Positions 43,242-51,620 are shown, counted from the first letter of the stretch. The stretch: 64,000 nucleotides of DNA from Archangium sp. (GCA_030681645.1 JAUXRX010000024.1:186001-250000); one strand, 5' to 3'. Program-made: numbers and translations. The notes: generated by a model from the sequence alone, not told the origin.

Positions 43242-45149
43242 ATGCTGACCCCCTCCGAGCGCACGCAGCTCGAGCTCCTCGCCGAGACCGCCCTGCCCGC
43301 GGGGCGCATCCTCCCCGGGGCGACGGCCGCGACCGTGCGACGCCTCGAGACCTTCCTGGGTGAGCTCCCCCCCGCCGCCCTCGCCGGCTATCGCAAGCTC
43401 ATCTTCTCCCTCGACGCGCAGGCGCTCCTCCAGACCCGCACCCGCTTCTCGAAGCTGCCCTTCGGCCGCCGCGTGGAAGTGCTGGATGCGCTGGAGAATG
43501 GCGAGGCCACCCGGCTCCTCCTCCGCGGGCTGCTCGCCCCGCTGAAGGTCGCGCACTTCGACGACCCCGCCGTCTACGCCGCGCTGGGCTGCCGCTTCGC
43601 CGTCGACCCGCCGCTGACGAAGGAAAGGAACCGCTGGCAGGAGCAGGTGCTCGACGCCGCCACGCTCCCCGAAGGCGAGCCGCTCGAATGCGACGTGGTC
43701 GTCGTCGGCACCGGGGCGGGCGGTGCACCGATGGCCAAGGCCCTGGCCGAGCGCGGCCACGCGGTGCTCCTCGTCGAAGAAGGCCCGTACTTCACCCGCA
43801 AGGACTTCACCGGCCGCCCGGTGCAGATGATGAAGCAGATGTACCGCCAGGGCGGCGCGACGGTGGCGTTCGGCAACACGGCCATCCCCGTGCCGATCGG
43901 CCGCGGCGTGGGCGGCACCACGCTGATCAACTCGGGCACCTGCTTCCGGCTCCCGCGCGAGGTGCTCGCCTCGTGGCGCGCCGAGGGCCTGCGCGACTTC
44001 ACCGACGACGCCCTCACCCCGTTCTACGAAGAGGTGGAAGACGTCATCGGCGTCGGCCCGTCCACCGCCGCCGCGCTCGGAGCACCCGCCCGAATCATCG
44101 CCCGCGGCTGCGACGCGCTCGGCTACTCGCACCACGCCCTGATGCGGAACGCACCGGGCTGCGACGGCCAGGGCCTGTGCTGCTTCGGCTGCCCCACGGA
44201 AGCCAAGCGCAGCACCAACGTCTCGTACGTGCCGCTCGCGCTCGACAAGGGCGCGCAGCTCATCACCGGCCTGCGCATCGAGCGGGTGCTCACCGAGCGG
44301 GACGCCGCGGTCGGCGTGAGCGGCGTCGCCACCGCGGACGGGCGCAAGCTCACGGTGCGCGCGAAGGTGGTGGTGCTCGCGTGCGGCACGCTCAACACCC
44401 CCGCGCTGCTCGAGCGGAGCGGGCTGTGCGGCACCTCGGGCCAGCTCGGCCGCAACCTGTCCATCCACCCCGCGTCCGCCGGCCTGGGCGTGTTCGACGA
44501 AGAGGTCAACGCCTCGCGCACGGTGCCGCAGGGCTACGCCATCGACGAGTTCAAGCACGAGGGCCTGTACTTCGAGGGCGGCCAGGTGCCGCTCGAGCTC
44601 ACCGCGGCGACGCTGAGCGGCTCGGGCCCGTCGTTCGTCTCGTTGATGGAACAGTTCAACCAGAGCTTCACCTTCGGCTTCATGGTGAAGGACACCTCGC
44701 GCGGCCGGGTGAGCGCGAGCGCCAGCGGCGAACCGAGCATGCGCTACAGCGTGAACGAGCACGATCGCGCGCTGCTGCAGCGGGGCTTCGCCATCCTCTC
44801 GCGCGTGTATTTCGCCGCGGGCGCGAAGGAGGTGCGGCTGCCGGTGCTGGGCTTCGATCGCCTCAGAAACCTCGACGACGTGGCGAAGCTCGAGCGGGCG
44901 AAGGTGCCCGCGCGGCACATGGATCTCACCGCGTACCACCCGCTGGGCACGGCACGCATGGGCGTGGCGCCGCTCAACTCGGTGGTCGACGAGACGAACG
45001 AGGCGCACGACGTGCATTCCCTCTTCATCGCCGATGGCTCGGCGGTGCCTTCGTCGCTCGGGGTCAACCCGCAGCTCACCTTGATGGCGATGTCGCTGCG
45101 CGCCGCGGGCTTCGTGCACCGCCGCCTCGAGCGCCTGCAGCGCGCTTGA
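43242..45149 (+). CDS. GMC oxidoreductase (long-chain alcohol / sterol oxidase-like)
   Basis: 635 residues. Residues 1-140 are a helical cap like gluconate-dehydrogenase subunit 3. The FAD-binding motif VVVGTGAGGAP is at 153-163, with VGGTTLINSGTCFRLP further on, and a Cys-rich patch GLCCFGCPTEAKRS that is usual for long-chain alcohol oxidases. The catalytic His/Asn pair is in YHPLGTARMG and GVNPQLT. The enzyme oxidises an alcohol to aldehyde or ketone with FAD. No signal peptide. Control by the FadR-like regulator suggests a fatty alcohol or sterol substrate. Confidence 0.92.
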   Translation: MLTPSERTQLELLAETALPAGRILPGATAATVRRLETFLGELPPAALAGYRKLIFSLDAQALLQTRTRFSKLPFGRRVEVLDALENGEATRLLLRGLLAPLKVAHFDDPAVYAALGCRFAVDPPLTKERNRWQEQVLDAATLPEGEPLECDVVVVGTGAGGAPMAKALAERGHAVLLVEEGPYFTRKDFTGRPVQMMKQMYRQGGATVAFGNTAIPVPIGRGVGGTTLINSGTCFRLPREVLASWRAEGLRDFTDDALTPFYEEVEDVIGVGPSTAAALGAPARIIARGCDALGYSHHALMRNAPGCDGQGLCCFGCPTEAKRSTNVSYVPLALDKGAQLITGLRIERVLTERDAAVGVSGVATADGRKLTVRAKVVVLACGTLNTPALLERSGLCGTSGQLGRNLSIHPASAGLGVFDEEVNASRTVPQGYAIDEFKHEGLYFEGGQVPLELTAATLSGSGPSFVSLMEQFNQSFTFGFMVKDTSRGRVSASASGEPSMRYSVNEHDRALLQRGFAILSRVYFAAGAKEVRLPVLGFDRLRNLDDVAKLERAKVPARHMDLTAYHPLGTARMGVAPLNSVVDETNEAHDVHSLFIADGSAVPSSLGVNPQLTLMAMSLRAAGFVHRRLERLQRA

Positions 45150-45165
45150 CCTCGAGTGGAGCCAA

Positions 45166-45193
45166 CCGTTCACCCCGAGCGGAGCCGGGGGGC
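45166..45193 (+). repeat. Dispersed repeat family 2, copy C
   Basis: CCGTTCACCCCGAGCGGAGC plus GGGGGGCG-type end, nearly identical to the copy at 16823. It lies between the converging GMC and TetR genes. Confidence 0.65.
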
Positions 45194-45197
45194 GCTC

Positions 45198-45908
45198 TCA
45201 GCATCGCGTCTTCTCACCTTCGCTCGACGTGTACGGAACCTGCACTCGCAGCGCCTCGAGCTTGTCGAGGATCAGCTCGAGGCCGAAGTCGAACTCCTTC
45301 GCGTACGAGTAGCCGGGCCGCAGCACGTGCTTCATCGTGAACTCGACCAGGTTGGGGAGCGCCCCTTCGGGGAGCTTCTCGAAGATGGCCTTCGCGACCT
45401 CCTGGGTGTCCTGCGAGCTCTCGGCGTCGAAGGGTAGCTGCAGCTCCTGCAGCACGAACCCATAGAGGTAGGCGTCGAGCAGGGAATACGCGTGCGCGGT
45501 CAGCTCGAGGGAGAACCCGCCCTTGCGCAGGCTCCCCAGCACCGCGTCGTGGTGCAGCAGCGTCGCCATGCCCGGCGCGGCGCGAGACTCCATCAGGCTG
45601 ATCGCCCACGGGTGCCGGGTGAGCGACGCCCGCGCCGAGTGCGCCCGCTTGCGCATCTCGTCCTTCCACGCGCCCGTCCCCGCCGGGAGTTCGATCTCCG
45701 CGAACACGAGATCCACCATGCCGTCGAGGATGACGCTCTTGTTCGGCACGTGGTGGTACAGCGACATCGCCTCGACCCCGAGCTGCTGGGCGAGCTTGCG
45801 CATGGTGAGGGCCTCGAGGCCCTCTGCGTCGGCGAGCGCCATCGCCACCCTCAACGCCCGCTCGCGGCTCAGTGTTTCCCGCTGCTTGCCCTTCTTCGTC
45901 TTCGGCAT
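45198..45908 (-). CDS. TetR-family regulator
   Basis: 236 residues. The helix-turn-helix is at about 14-62 (RERALRVAMALADAEGLEAL, TMRKLAQQLGVEAMSLYHHV, PNKSVILDGM). The C-terminal ligand domain resembles the TetR_C_1 group (HPWAISLMESRAAPGMATLL, LDAYLYGFVLQE). Such repressors release DNA on binding a small hydrophobic ligand. Two CTTAC-N3-GTAAG operators lie in the 69-bp gap to the divergent reductase, so it represses both itself and that gene. Confidence 0.93.
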   Translation of the reverse strand: MPKTKKGKQRETLSRERALRVAMALADAEGLEALTMRKLAQQLGVEAMSLYHHVPNKSVILDGMVDLVFAEIELPAGTGAWKDEMRKRAHSARASLTRHPWAISLMESRAAPGMATLLHHDAVLGSLRKGGFSLELTAHAYSLLDAYLYGFVLQELQLPFDAESSQDTQEVAKAIFEKLPEGALPNLVEFTMKHVLRPGYSYAKEFDFGLELILDKLEALRVQVPYTSSEGEKTRC

Positions 45909-45909
45909 G

Positions 45910-45938
45910 TTGACATCCTTACACGGTAAGGTTACTCA
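45910..45938 (+). promoter_or_regulatory. Promoter of the MDR reductase gene overlapped by TetR operator
   Basis: TTGACA at 45910-45915, then a 17-bp spacer to TACTCA at 45933-45938. The first TetR operator fills the spacer, a classic repression arrangement. The -10 element is weak. Confidence 0.5.
45917..45931. promoter_or_regulatory. TetR operator 1
   Basis: CCTTACACGGTAAGG, perfect 6-bp arms around three bases, 9 bp from the regulator start codon. Confidence 0.8.
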
Positions 45939-45948
45939 TCGCCAGCAT

Positions 45949-45963
45949 CCTTACAACGTAAGT
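45949..45963. promoter_or_regulatory. TetR operator 2
   Basis: CCTTACAACGTAAGT with core CTTAC-N3-GTAAG as in operator 1, centre 32 bp away (about three turns), 15 bp before the reductase start codon. Confidence 0.78.
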
Positions 45964-45977
45964 CCACCGAGGAAATC

Positions 45978-47003
45978 ATGAACGCAATGACCGTCCCGAT
46001 GCGCAGCGCCCTCCAGCAGCAGACGATGCAGGCGATCCTGCAGACCACCTACGGCACCGCCGACATGTTCCATCTCGGCACGCACGTCCGCCCCACCCCG
46101 GGCAAGGGCGAGGTGCTCATTCGCGTGCACGCGGCCGGCATGGACCGCGGCACCTGGCACCTGATGGCGGGCAAGCCGTACCTGATGCGGCTGGCGATGG
46201 GCTTTCGTGGCCCGAGGAACCCGGTGCCCGGCCTCGACGTCGCGGGCACGGTGGTGGAGCTCGGCGCCGGCGTGACGCGCTTCCAGGTGGGCGACGAGGT
46301 GTTCGGCATCAGCAAGGGCTCGTTCGCCGACTACGCGTGCGCCCGCGAAGACAAGCTGGCGCGCAAGCCGGCCCACTTCAGCTTCACCCAGGCGGCGGTC
46401 ACGGGCGTCTCGGGGCTGACCGCACTGCAGGCCCTTCGCGATGCGGGGCGGGTGAAGGCCGGGCAGCGGGTGCTGATCATCGGCGCCTCGGGCGGCGTGG
46501 GCAGCTTCGCGGTGCAGCTGGCGAAGTCCTTCGGCGCGGAGGTGACGGGCGTGTGCAGCACCTCGAAGCTCGAGGCGGTTCGCGCGCTCGGCGCCTCGCG
46601 CGTCATCGACTACACGAAGGAGGACTTCAGCAGCGGCGCTGAGCGGTACGACCTGATCCTCGACATTGCGGGCAACTCGCCCCTGGCGCGGCTGCGCAAG
46701 GTGCTCACCCCTTCCGGCACCATCGTCTTCGTCGGCGGCGAAGGCGGCGACGCGCTGACCGGCGGCATGGGCCGCCAGCTCGGCGCGATGGTCCGCTCGA
46801 TGTTCAGCAAGCAGCGCTTCGTGATGAAGCCGCCCAACGAGAACGCGGCCGACCTCGAGGTGCTGCGCGAGCTCGCCGAGGCAGGCAAGTTCTCGCCCGC
46901 CATCGACAGCACGTGGACGCTGGCGCAGGTGCCGGACGCGATGCGCCAGCTGGTGGCCGGCAAGGTGGCGGGGAAGATCGCGATCACCGTCGCTGAGCGC
47001 TGA
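45978..47003 (+). CDS. Zinc-independent MDR dehydrogenase / quinone-reductase-like protein
   Basis: 341 residues; GAGG lies 8 nt before ATG 45978. GroES-like N-terminal part (GEVLIRVHAAGMDRGTWHLM, PGLDVAGTVVELGAGVTRFQ) and Rossmann domain with VLIIGASGGVGSFAVQLAK (about 171-189). Zinc-ligand Cys/His of classical alcohol dehydrogenases are absent, so it belongs with quinone-reductase-type NAD(P)H enzymes. It is under the divergent TetR repressor, typical of detoxification of a reactive small molecule. Confidence 0.92.
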   Translation: MNAMTVPMRSALQQQTMQAILQTTYGTADMFHLGTHVRPTPGKGEVLIRVHAAGMDRGTWHLMAGKPYLMRLAMGFRGPRNPVPGLDVAGTVVELGAGVTRFQVGDEVFGISKGSFADYACAREDKLARKPAHFSFTQAAVTGVSGLTALQALRDAGRVKAGQRVLIIGASGGVGSFAVQLAKSFGAEVTGVCSTSKLEAVRALGASRVIDYTKEDFSSGAERYDLILDIAGNSPLARLRKVLTPSGTIVFVGGEGGDALTGGMGRQLGAMVRSMFSKQRFVMKPPNENAADLEVLRELAEAGKFSPAIDSTWTLAQVPDAMRQLVAGKVAGKIAITVAER

Positions 47004-47016
47004 GCCGCATGTTCTG

Positions 47017-47676
47017 GTGCGGGGGATGGCTTCCCCGAGCAGGGCCGACTGGCTCATCCCCGCCTCGCTGATCGCGCTCGCCTTCATCCCCGTCGTTGCT
47101 GGAACGCACCGCCTGGTGATGCTGGCAGGCGATGGGCCGATCACGCCCGAGAACACCCGGTTCTTCGCAGCGCCGCTGCCCGTGGTGCTGCACATCGTGA
47201 GCGTCGCGATCTACTGCCTCGTCGGCGCCTTCCAGTTCCATCCGGGCTTTCGGCGCCGAAGCCCGGCCTGGCACCGCCGCGCGGGCTGGGTCCTCGTCGG
47301 CGCCGGGCTCGGCTCGGGCCTCACCGGCATCTGGATGGCGATGACCTACGCCATCGTTCCGGCCGACAGCGCGCTGCTGCATGCGTTTCGGCTCTTCTTC
47401 GGGGTGGCGATGGTGGTGTCCATCGTCCTCGCGGTCGTCGCGATCCGGCAGCGAAACCTCGTCGGCCACCAGGCGTGGATGGGCCGCGCCTACGCGATTG
47501 GCCAGGGCGCGGGCACCCAGGCCGTGACGCAGGGCTTCATGTTCGTGCTCTTCGGGCCGCCGGACGAGCTGCGCCTCGCGCTGATGATGGGCGGGGCCTG
47601 GGTGCTCAACCTCGCCGTCGCCGAGTGGCTGCTCCGCAGGCGGCCAGCTCCCGCGCGGCAGGCAGCCGTCGCCTGA
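47017..47676 (+). CDS. DUF2306-type membrane protein
   Basis: 219 residues from GTG 47017 (ATG 47026 also possible). About six membrane helices: LIPASLIALAFIPVVAG, VVLHIVSVAIYCLVGAFQF, VLVGAGLGSGLTGIWMAM, LFFGVAMVVSIVLAVVAI, MFVLFGPPDELRLALMMGG, VLNLAVAEWLL. HP-containing loop FHPGFRRRSPAWHRRAGW is a DUF2306 hallmark. Function unknown. It starts 13 bp after the reductase and is probably co-transcribed under TetR control. Confidence 0.85.
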   Translation: MRGMASPSRADWLIPASLIALAFIPVVAGTHRLVMLAGDGPITPENTRFFAAPLPVVLHIVSVAIYCLVGAFQFHPGFRRRSPAWHRRAGWVLVGAGLGSGLTGIWMAMTYAIVPADSALLHAFRLFFGVAMVVSIVLAVVAIRQRNLVGHQAWMGRAYAIGQGAGTQAVTQGFMFVLFGPPDELRLALMMGGAWVLNLAVAEWLLRRRPAPARQAAVA

Positions 47677-47730
47677 AGAGTCCGACTCACCATGACGGGC
47701 GGCGCCGGGTTCCTCCCCGCCGAGGGCCGA

Positions 47731-47748
47731 TGTCCGCCTTGCCGGACA
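47731..47748. promoter_or_regulatory. HipB-type operator 1 (TGTCCG-N6-CGGACA)
   Basis: Perfect 6-bp arms with spacer CCTTGC, in the gap before the HTH gene. Same half-site as operator 2. Confidence 0.65.
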
Positions 47749-47763
47749 CCATGCATGACAAGC

Positions 47764-47789
47764 CGGACATTCTTGAGGCAGAATGTCCG
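47764..47789. promoter_or_regulatory. HipB-type operator 2 (CGGACATTCT-N6-AGAATGTCCG)
   Basis: Perfect 10-bp arms around TGAGGC. The right arm overlaps the first possible ATG of the HTH gene (47783) and ends 5 bp before the second (47795). Confidence 0.75.
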
Positions 47790-48067
47790 ACAAGATGGAC
47801 AGGAAGAGACTCCTCACCGAGCTGGGCACGCGGTTCCGGGCACTCCGCGAAGAGCTGAAGTGGACCCAGCAGCGGCTCTCGGCGCGCGCTGGCGTGAGCC
47901 GCGACACGATCCACCGCCTCGAGCGCGGTGAGGTGGTCGACGCCTCGTCACTCACCCGCCTGCTCGACGCGATGGGCCAGCGGCTCGTGTTCGAGAAGAA
48001 ACCGGCGCTCCGGGCCGCCGACGTGCGACGGATGTTCGCCGAGGTGCACGAGGACGCAGACCTGTGA
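47783..48067 (+). CDS. hipB: HipB-like Xre-family antitoxin/regulator
   Basis: 94 residues. Cro/Xre helix-turn-helix at about 15-70 (ELGTRFRALREELKWTQQRL, SARAGVSRDTIHRLERGEVV). Two inverted repeats with CGGACA half-sites lie upstream. ATG 47795 (MDRKRLL) is the more likely start, because 47783 lies inside the operator arm. The stop overlaps the start of a hipA-like fragment (GTGA), the normal hipBA gene order. HipB neutralises the HipA kinase and represses the operon; here the toxin is truncated, so it may now be only a DNA-binding orphan. Confidence 0.85.
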   Translation: MSDKMDRKRLLTELGTRFRALREELKWTQQRLSARAGVSRDTIHRLERGEVVDASSLTRLLDAMGQRLVFEKKPALRAADVRRMFAEVHEDADL

Positions 48068-48165
48068 TCGACTTTGAACACAGGGTCACTGACCTCGACG
48101 TCGACGTCGGCTCCGACCACCGGGTGGGCAGACTCACTTCGCCACTTCGGCCGGGTCAGCTGAAC
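48064..48165 (+). pseudogene. Truncated hipA (N-terminal fragment)
   Basis: From GTG 48064, about 33 codons (IDFEHRVTDLDVDVGSDHRV then GRLTSPLRPGQLN) resemble the HipA N-terminal subdomain, where a short strand-turn-strand ends in [RH]VGRLT. The frame then runs into Arg-rich antisense of the VWA gene. The kinase core is gone. It looks like the scar of a deletion that removed almost all of hipA. Confidence 0.6.
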
Positions 48166-48941
48166 AGGCGGCGGCGGCGCAGGCGCATCATGCCGCCCCA
48201 GACTTCCTGCACCGGCACCGAGAGCAGCTTCGCCACCACCTCGTCGCGCGTCGGCACGATGTCGTCGTCGTGCTTCGGCTCGGGCACGTCCACGCCCTGC
48301 TGGAGGCGCTCGAGCAGCCGGCGATCGAAGTCGAGGTCTTTGAGGAACTGCTGCGTCACCGTCTCGACGATGCGCATCGCGGCGTCCGGGCTGGTCGCGT
48401 CCGAGTACGTGCCGCCCGTGGAGATGGAGAGCCGGCGAAACGACGACTCCATCACCTGGTCGTTCGGCGAGAGCGAGAGCGCGTGCACGAAGAGCCCTTC
48501 GGTCTCCATGCGATTGGCCACGTCGTCCAGGGTGAGGCCGGTGGGGTCGACCCTGTAGCTGTCACCGGGCGCGCCCACGCTGTGCGGCGGCGCGTCTCCG
48601 ATGAGGATCACCACCCGGTAGCTGCCCTGCGCCCAGGGCAGCTCGAGGCACCTCAAGAGGCCCGCGAACACGGCCTCGGGCGCGTCGCCGCCGCCATCGA
48701 CCTTCGCGTCGTTGATGGCCTTGCGCACCTTCTCCACGTCGGTGGTGAGCGACTCGACCTGCAGCAGCTTCGGGCCGTCCGAGTGATCTCGGTAGCCGAC
48801 GAGACCCACCCGCAGGTCGTCGCCCAGCTCGGTCTTCAGCGCGTCGAGGATCCGCCCGATGTGCGCGCGCGCCGAGGCGATCAGGCCACCCATGCTGCCG
48901 GTGAGGTCGACGCAGAAGACCAGATCGAGGCGGCGGAGCAT
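48156..48941 (-). CDS. VWA-domain protein
   Basis: 261 residues from ATG 48941. It is nearly all a von Willebrand A domain: DLVFCVDLTGSMGGLIASAR gives the MIDAS DxTxS motif, with the Thr of GYRDHSDGPK region and IGDAPPHSVG completing the site. After the domain comes a helical tail (DFDRRLLERLQQGVDV) and an Arg-rich end (LRRRRLFS). No signal peptide, so probably cytoplasmic, binding a partner through a metal. It resembles serine/threonine-kinase-associated VWA proteins; partner unknown. Confidence 0.88.
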   Translation of the reverse strand: MLRRLDLVFCVDLTGSMGGLIASARAHIGRILDALKTELGDDLRVGLVGYRDHSDGPKLLQVESLTTDVEKVRKAINDAKVDGGGDAPEAVFAGLLRCLELPWAQGSYRVVILIGDAPPHSVGAPGDSYRVDPTGLTLDDVANRMETEGLFVHALSLSPNDQVMESSFRRLSISTGGTYSDATSPDAAMRIVETVTQQFLKDLDFDRRLLERLQQGVDVPEPKHDDDIVPTRDEVVAKLLSVPVQEVWGGMMRLRRRRLFS

Positions 48942-49053
48942 GGCGGCACAGGGTAGCGGAAGGCACGGGCCCCATGGGTGGCCTCGTTTCTTGTCACCTG
49001 AGTGATGGATCATCACCCCGGACGGCCCAATGCGCGTTAGGGGGAGTACCGAC

Positions 49054-49944
49054 ATGGAAATTCCGGCCTCGCTGCGCGCCCTCCTGCTCTCCAACCACCA
49101 GCCCCTGGGCCTCGCCCTGGGAACGCCTCGCTCTGAGCTCAAGCGGCCAGACTGGTTCCGCCCCAGCTCGGTCGAGCGCTGGAGCTTTGCCCAGGGCACG
49201 TTCGAGGGCACCGAGGTCGCGTGGACGCTCGACCCCAGCTCCGGCCTGCTCTCGGAAGCGCGCGTCATCATCCCCCGGAAGAGCGGCGCGGAAGCGCTCG
49301 TCGAGGCCATTCACGCGCTGTTCCAGGCGGAGTTCGGCAAGCCCCGCCTGCTCAAGCGCAACGAGGAGCGCGCCTGGACCATCGAGGCCGGGCTCAAGAG
49401 CACCCTCTCGGTCAGCGTCCGGAGCAGCCCCAACTTCGGCGGCGTCATCGTCGTCAACCTCGCCCTCGCGAAGGGCCAGCGGTGCGAGCCGGTGGAAGCG
49501 CCGCGCCAGACGTCGATGAAGGTGCCTGCGTCACTCGAGACCCTCATCGCGAAACACTTCGACCTGGTGCTGGGCACGAAGATGGACGAGCGGGGCCCGA
49601 CCGAGCTCAAGTTCTCCGACGCCAGGGGCGCCTTCCCGAAGAAGGGCACGCTGCAGGCCGAACTCGACGGCGGAGAGCTGGAGTCCGTGCGCTTCGAGCT
49701 GCCCGACTTCGGGGAAGAAGGCGAGACGCACGCCGACGCGTACGCTGCGCTGCTGGCCTCCCTGACCGCCCGCCTCGGGAAGCCGAAGAGCACCAAGAAG
49801 ATCACCGACACGCTGAGCCGCCGCGAAGCGGTCTGGAACCTCGACGACGGCAACGCGATCGAGCTCTGGAGCGTCGATTCGTGCACCACGACCCAGGACG
49901 TGCCGAACCGGCTGGTCGGCGTCGTCTACCGGGTCGCGGAGTAG
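49054..49944 (+). CDS. Hypothetical protein with tandemly duplicated domain
   Basis: 296 residues from ATG 49054, which has GGGGGAG 7 nt upstream. Two halves (about 1-140 and 155-296) both begin [IV]PASL..L...H..L.L..GT and share WxxD/E strand patterns (VAWTLDPSSGLL, AVWNLDDGN), suggesting an internal duplication. No signal peptide, membrane span or known motif. Converges on the lipoprotein gene 3 bp away. Confidence 0.78.
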   Translation: MEIPASLRALLLSNHQPLGLALGTPRSELKRPDWFRPSSVERWSFAQGTFEGTEVAWTLDPSSGLLSEARVIIPRKSGAEALVEAIHALFQAEFGKPRLLKRNEERAWTIEAGLKSTLSVSVRSSPNFGGVIVVNLALAKGQRCEPVEAPRQTSMKVPASLETLIAKHFDLVLGTKMDERGPTELKFSDARGAFPKKGTLQAELDGGELESVRFELPDFGEEGETHADAYAALLASLTARLGKPKSTKKITDTLSRREAVWNLDDGNAIELWSVDSCTTTQDVPNRLVGVVYRVAE

Positions 49945-49947
49945 ACC

Positions 49948-51483
49948 TTACGGCGGGCAGCTCGGACTCTCGCGAATCAGGAGCGTCATCCTGGGGGCCG
50001 TCCGCAGCTCCAGCGTGCGCGTCGAGAGCTGCCAGTTCCAATCGGCCTCTCCCACGCGCGCGCCGTCGACCCACACCTCGATCGGGAAGACCGGAACGAC
50101 CGGCAGCTCGTAGCGCGTGGCCACGGGGGGCACGGGAGGCGGGGCCGGCAACCGCCAGCTCTCGCAGATCGACCTCGCCGAGCCCCCGAGCGCGGTGGTG
50201 GCGAACGAGTGGCCGCCGTCGTCGAAGTCTTCGACGGCGCAGCCGCCGTCGCCGCGATCGATGGGCGGACCGATGACGTCCCAGCGGATACCCGCGTCAG
50301 CCAGCGTGGCAATCGAGGTCGAAGGGAAAGGGCTCTGCTCGGGCGCGTCGGTGATGCAGACCGCGCGGCGCCTGGTGCCGGTCCTCCAGAAACCCGGGGG
50401 AAGTTGCGCCGCGGTCTCGAGGCACCGCTCGACCTCGTCACCCGTCGAGGGCGTGCGCGCCAACGCCTCGTCCACCCCCGCGGCGAAGTCGAGCTGATCG
50501 TTGTCGAAGAACGACAGCCCGCGGCCGGGGGTGAGGGCCACGCCACCGGTGCCGATGACCCCGACGCGGAGCGGCCCCGAGTACCACCGCAGATCGGTCA
50601 CGTCCGCGAGGACCTGCCTGTCCACCGCGCCGCGCCGGGCAGCGAAGGTCGGCGAGCTGTCGAGGACGACCAGGAGATCGACGCGGGGCTGGTAGGCGAC
50701 GAAGGAGAACTCGCGGGGCCCCTGATCTGAACGGAAGCCCCGGAGCCCGATGGCCCCGGCGAGCTCGCCTTCCACCTGAAACCGGAGGAGCGCTTCATGC
50801 GCACCGGGCACGCCGCCGAGGAACTCGGCGAGACCCGACCAGGACTCCCCCGGAGCGAGGCGCCGTGGCAACGAGGTGAGGCTCGAGAGCGTGAAGGGCT
50901 CGGTCAGCGGGGCGACCACTGCGTCTTCGAGCTGCCGGGGCACCGGGCACGCGTTGGTGACGCGCAAGGGCCGCTGCAGCACCGGGCAGCCCTGGTTGAG
51001 CGTGTCGAAGTCGATGGTGGAGGGACTGAGCTCGAGGCAACCGGGCGCGGCGGTGCCGAGGCCGACGAGCGCCACCGTCACCGGCGCCAGACCGGCTTCG
51101 CGGGGCGTGAAGGTGACCGCGGCGCTCACCACGGAGGCGAAGGCGATCTCGAGCATGAGCGGCACCTGAAGCCACACGCCGGGCTCGAGCGTGAGCGTGG
51201 TCTGCGTCACGCAGCGCGGACCCAGGCAGGCGGGCGCCGTGGCGACCACGTCGACCAGCACCGGGGTCTCGAGGTCTCGAACCCGAATCGACACCGTGCC
51301 CTCGCGCCGGGCGAGCTCGCGAAAGCGCAGCGGCGCTCCGCCGACGTCGACCAACGCAGCCGAAGCCTCGAAGGAAGGAGAGGTCAGCGGCCCTGCGTCG
51401 ACGACCACGGGCGCGGGAGCGGGGGCGGGCGGGGCGCAGCTGACCGCCGAGAGAACCCACACCACCAGCAGCCCGCCGCGCAT
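49948..51483 (-). CDS. Large lipoprotein with anchor-D-like and VWA-like domains
   Basis: 511 residues from ATG 51483. Signal peptide and lipobox (VWVLSAVSC), a Pro/Ala linker, then Ig-like beta domains (about 60-260) of the choice-of-anchor-D style (LSPSTIDFDTLNQGCPVLQR). From about 275 a VWA-like domain begins with VDLLVVLDSSPT, though the MIDAS is degenerate. Several Cys (CLELSPS, CPVPRQ, CAVEDF) suggest disulfides. Envelope or surface location; ligand unknown. This architecture is common in myxobacterial lipoproteins. Confidence 0.82.
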   Translation of the reverse strand: MRGGLLVVWVLSAVSCAPPAPAPAPVVVDAGPLTSPSFEASAALVDVGGAPLRFRELARREGTVSIRVRDLETPVLVDVVATAPACLGPRCVTQTTLTLEPGVWLQVPLMLEIAFASVVSAAVTFTPREAGLAPVTVALVGLGTAAPGCLELSPSTIDFDTLNQGCPVLQRPLRVTNACPVPRQLEDAVVAPLTEPFTLSSLTSLPRRLAPGESWSGLAEFLGGVPGAHEALLRFQVEGELAGAIGLRGFRSDQGPREFSFVAYQPRVDLLVVLDSSPTFAARRGAVDRQVLADVTDLRWYSGPLRVGVIGTGGVALTPGRGLSFFDNDQLDFAAGVDEALARTPSTGDEVERCLETAAQLPPGFWRTGTRRRAVCITDAPEQSPFPSTSIATLADAGIRWDVIGPPIDRGDGGCAVEDFDDGGHSFATTALGGSARSICESWRLPAPPPVPPVATRYELPVVPVFPIEVWVDGARVGEADWNWQLSTRTLELRTAPRMTLLIRESPSCPP

Positions 51484-51620
51484 GGGTCCGGTGTAGCGCG
51501 CCTCGAGGCCAACCCGCCAATCGGCCTGGCTTCTCACAGGGGTGCGGCCCGCACTTCGACGGCGTGAACGGCTCCATCTCCACCGTTGACGCGGGGGGCG
51601 CACTTAGGAAATACCGGCCT

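Noticed and set aside
41345..43309. 654-codon minus-strand ORF over the FadR-like operon
   Set aside because: Arg/His-rich shadow that spans three well-supported plus-strand genes.
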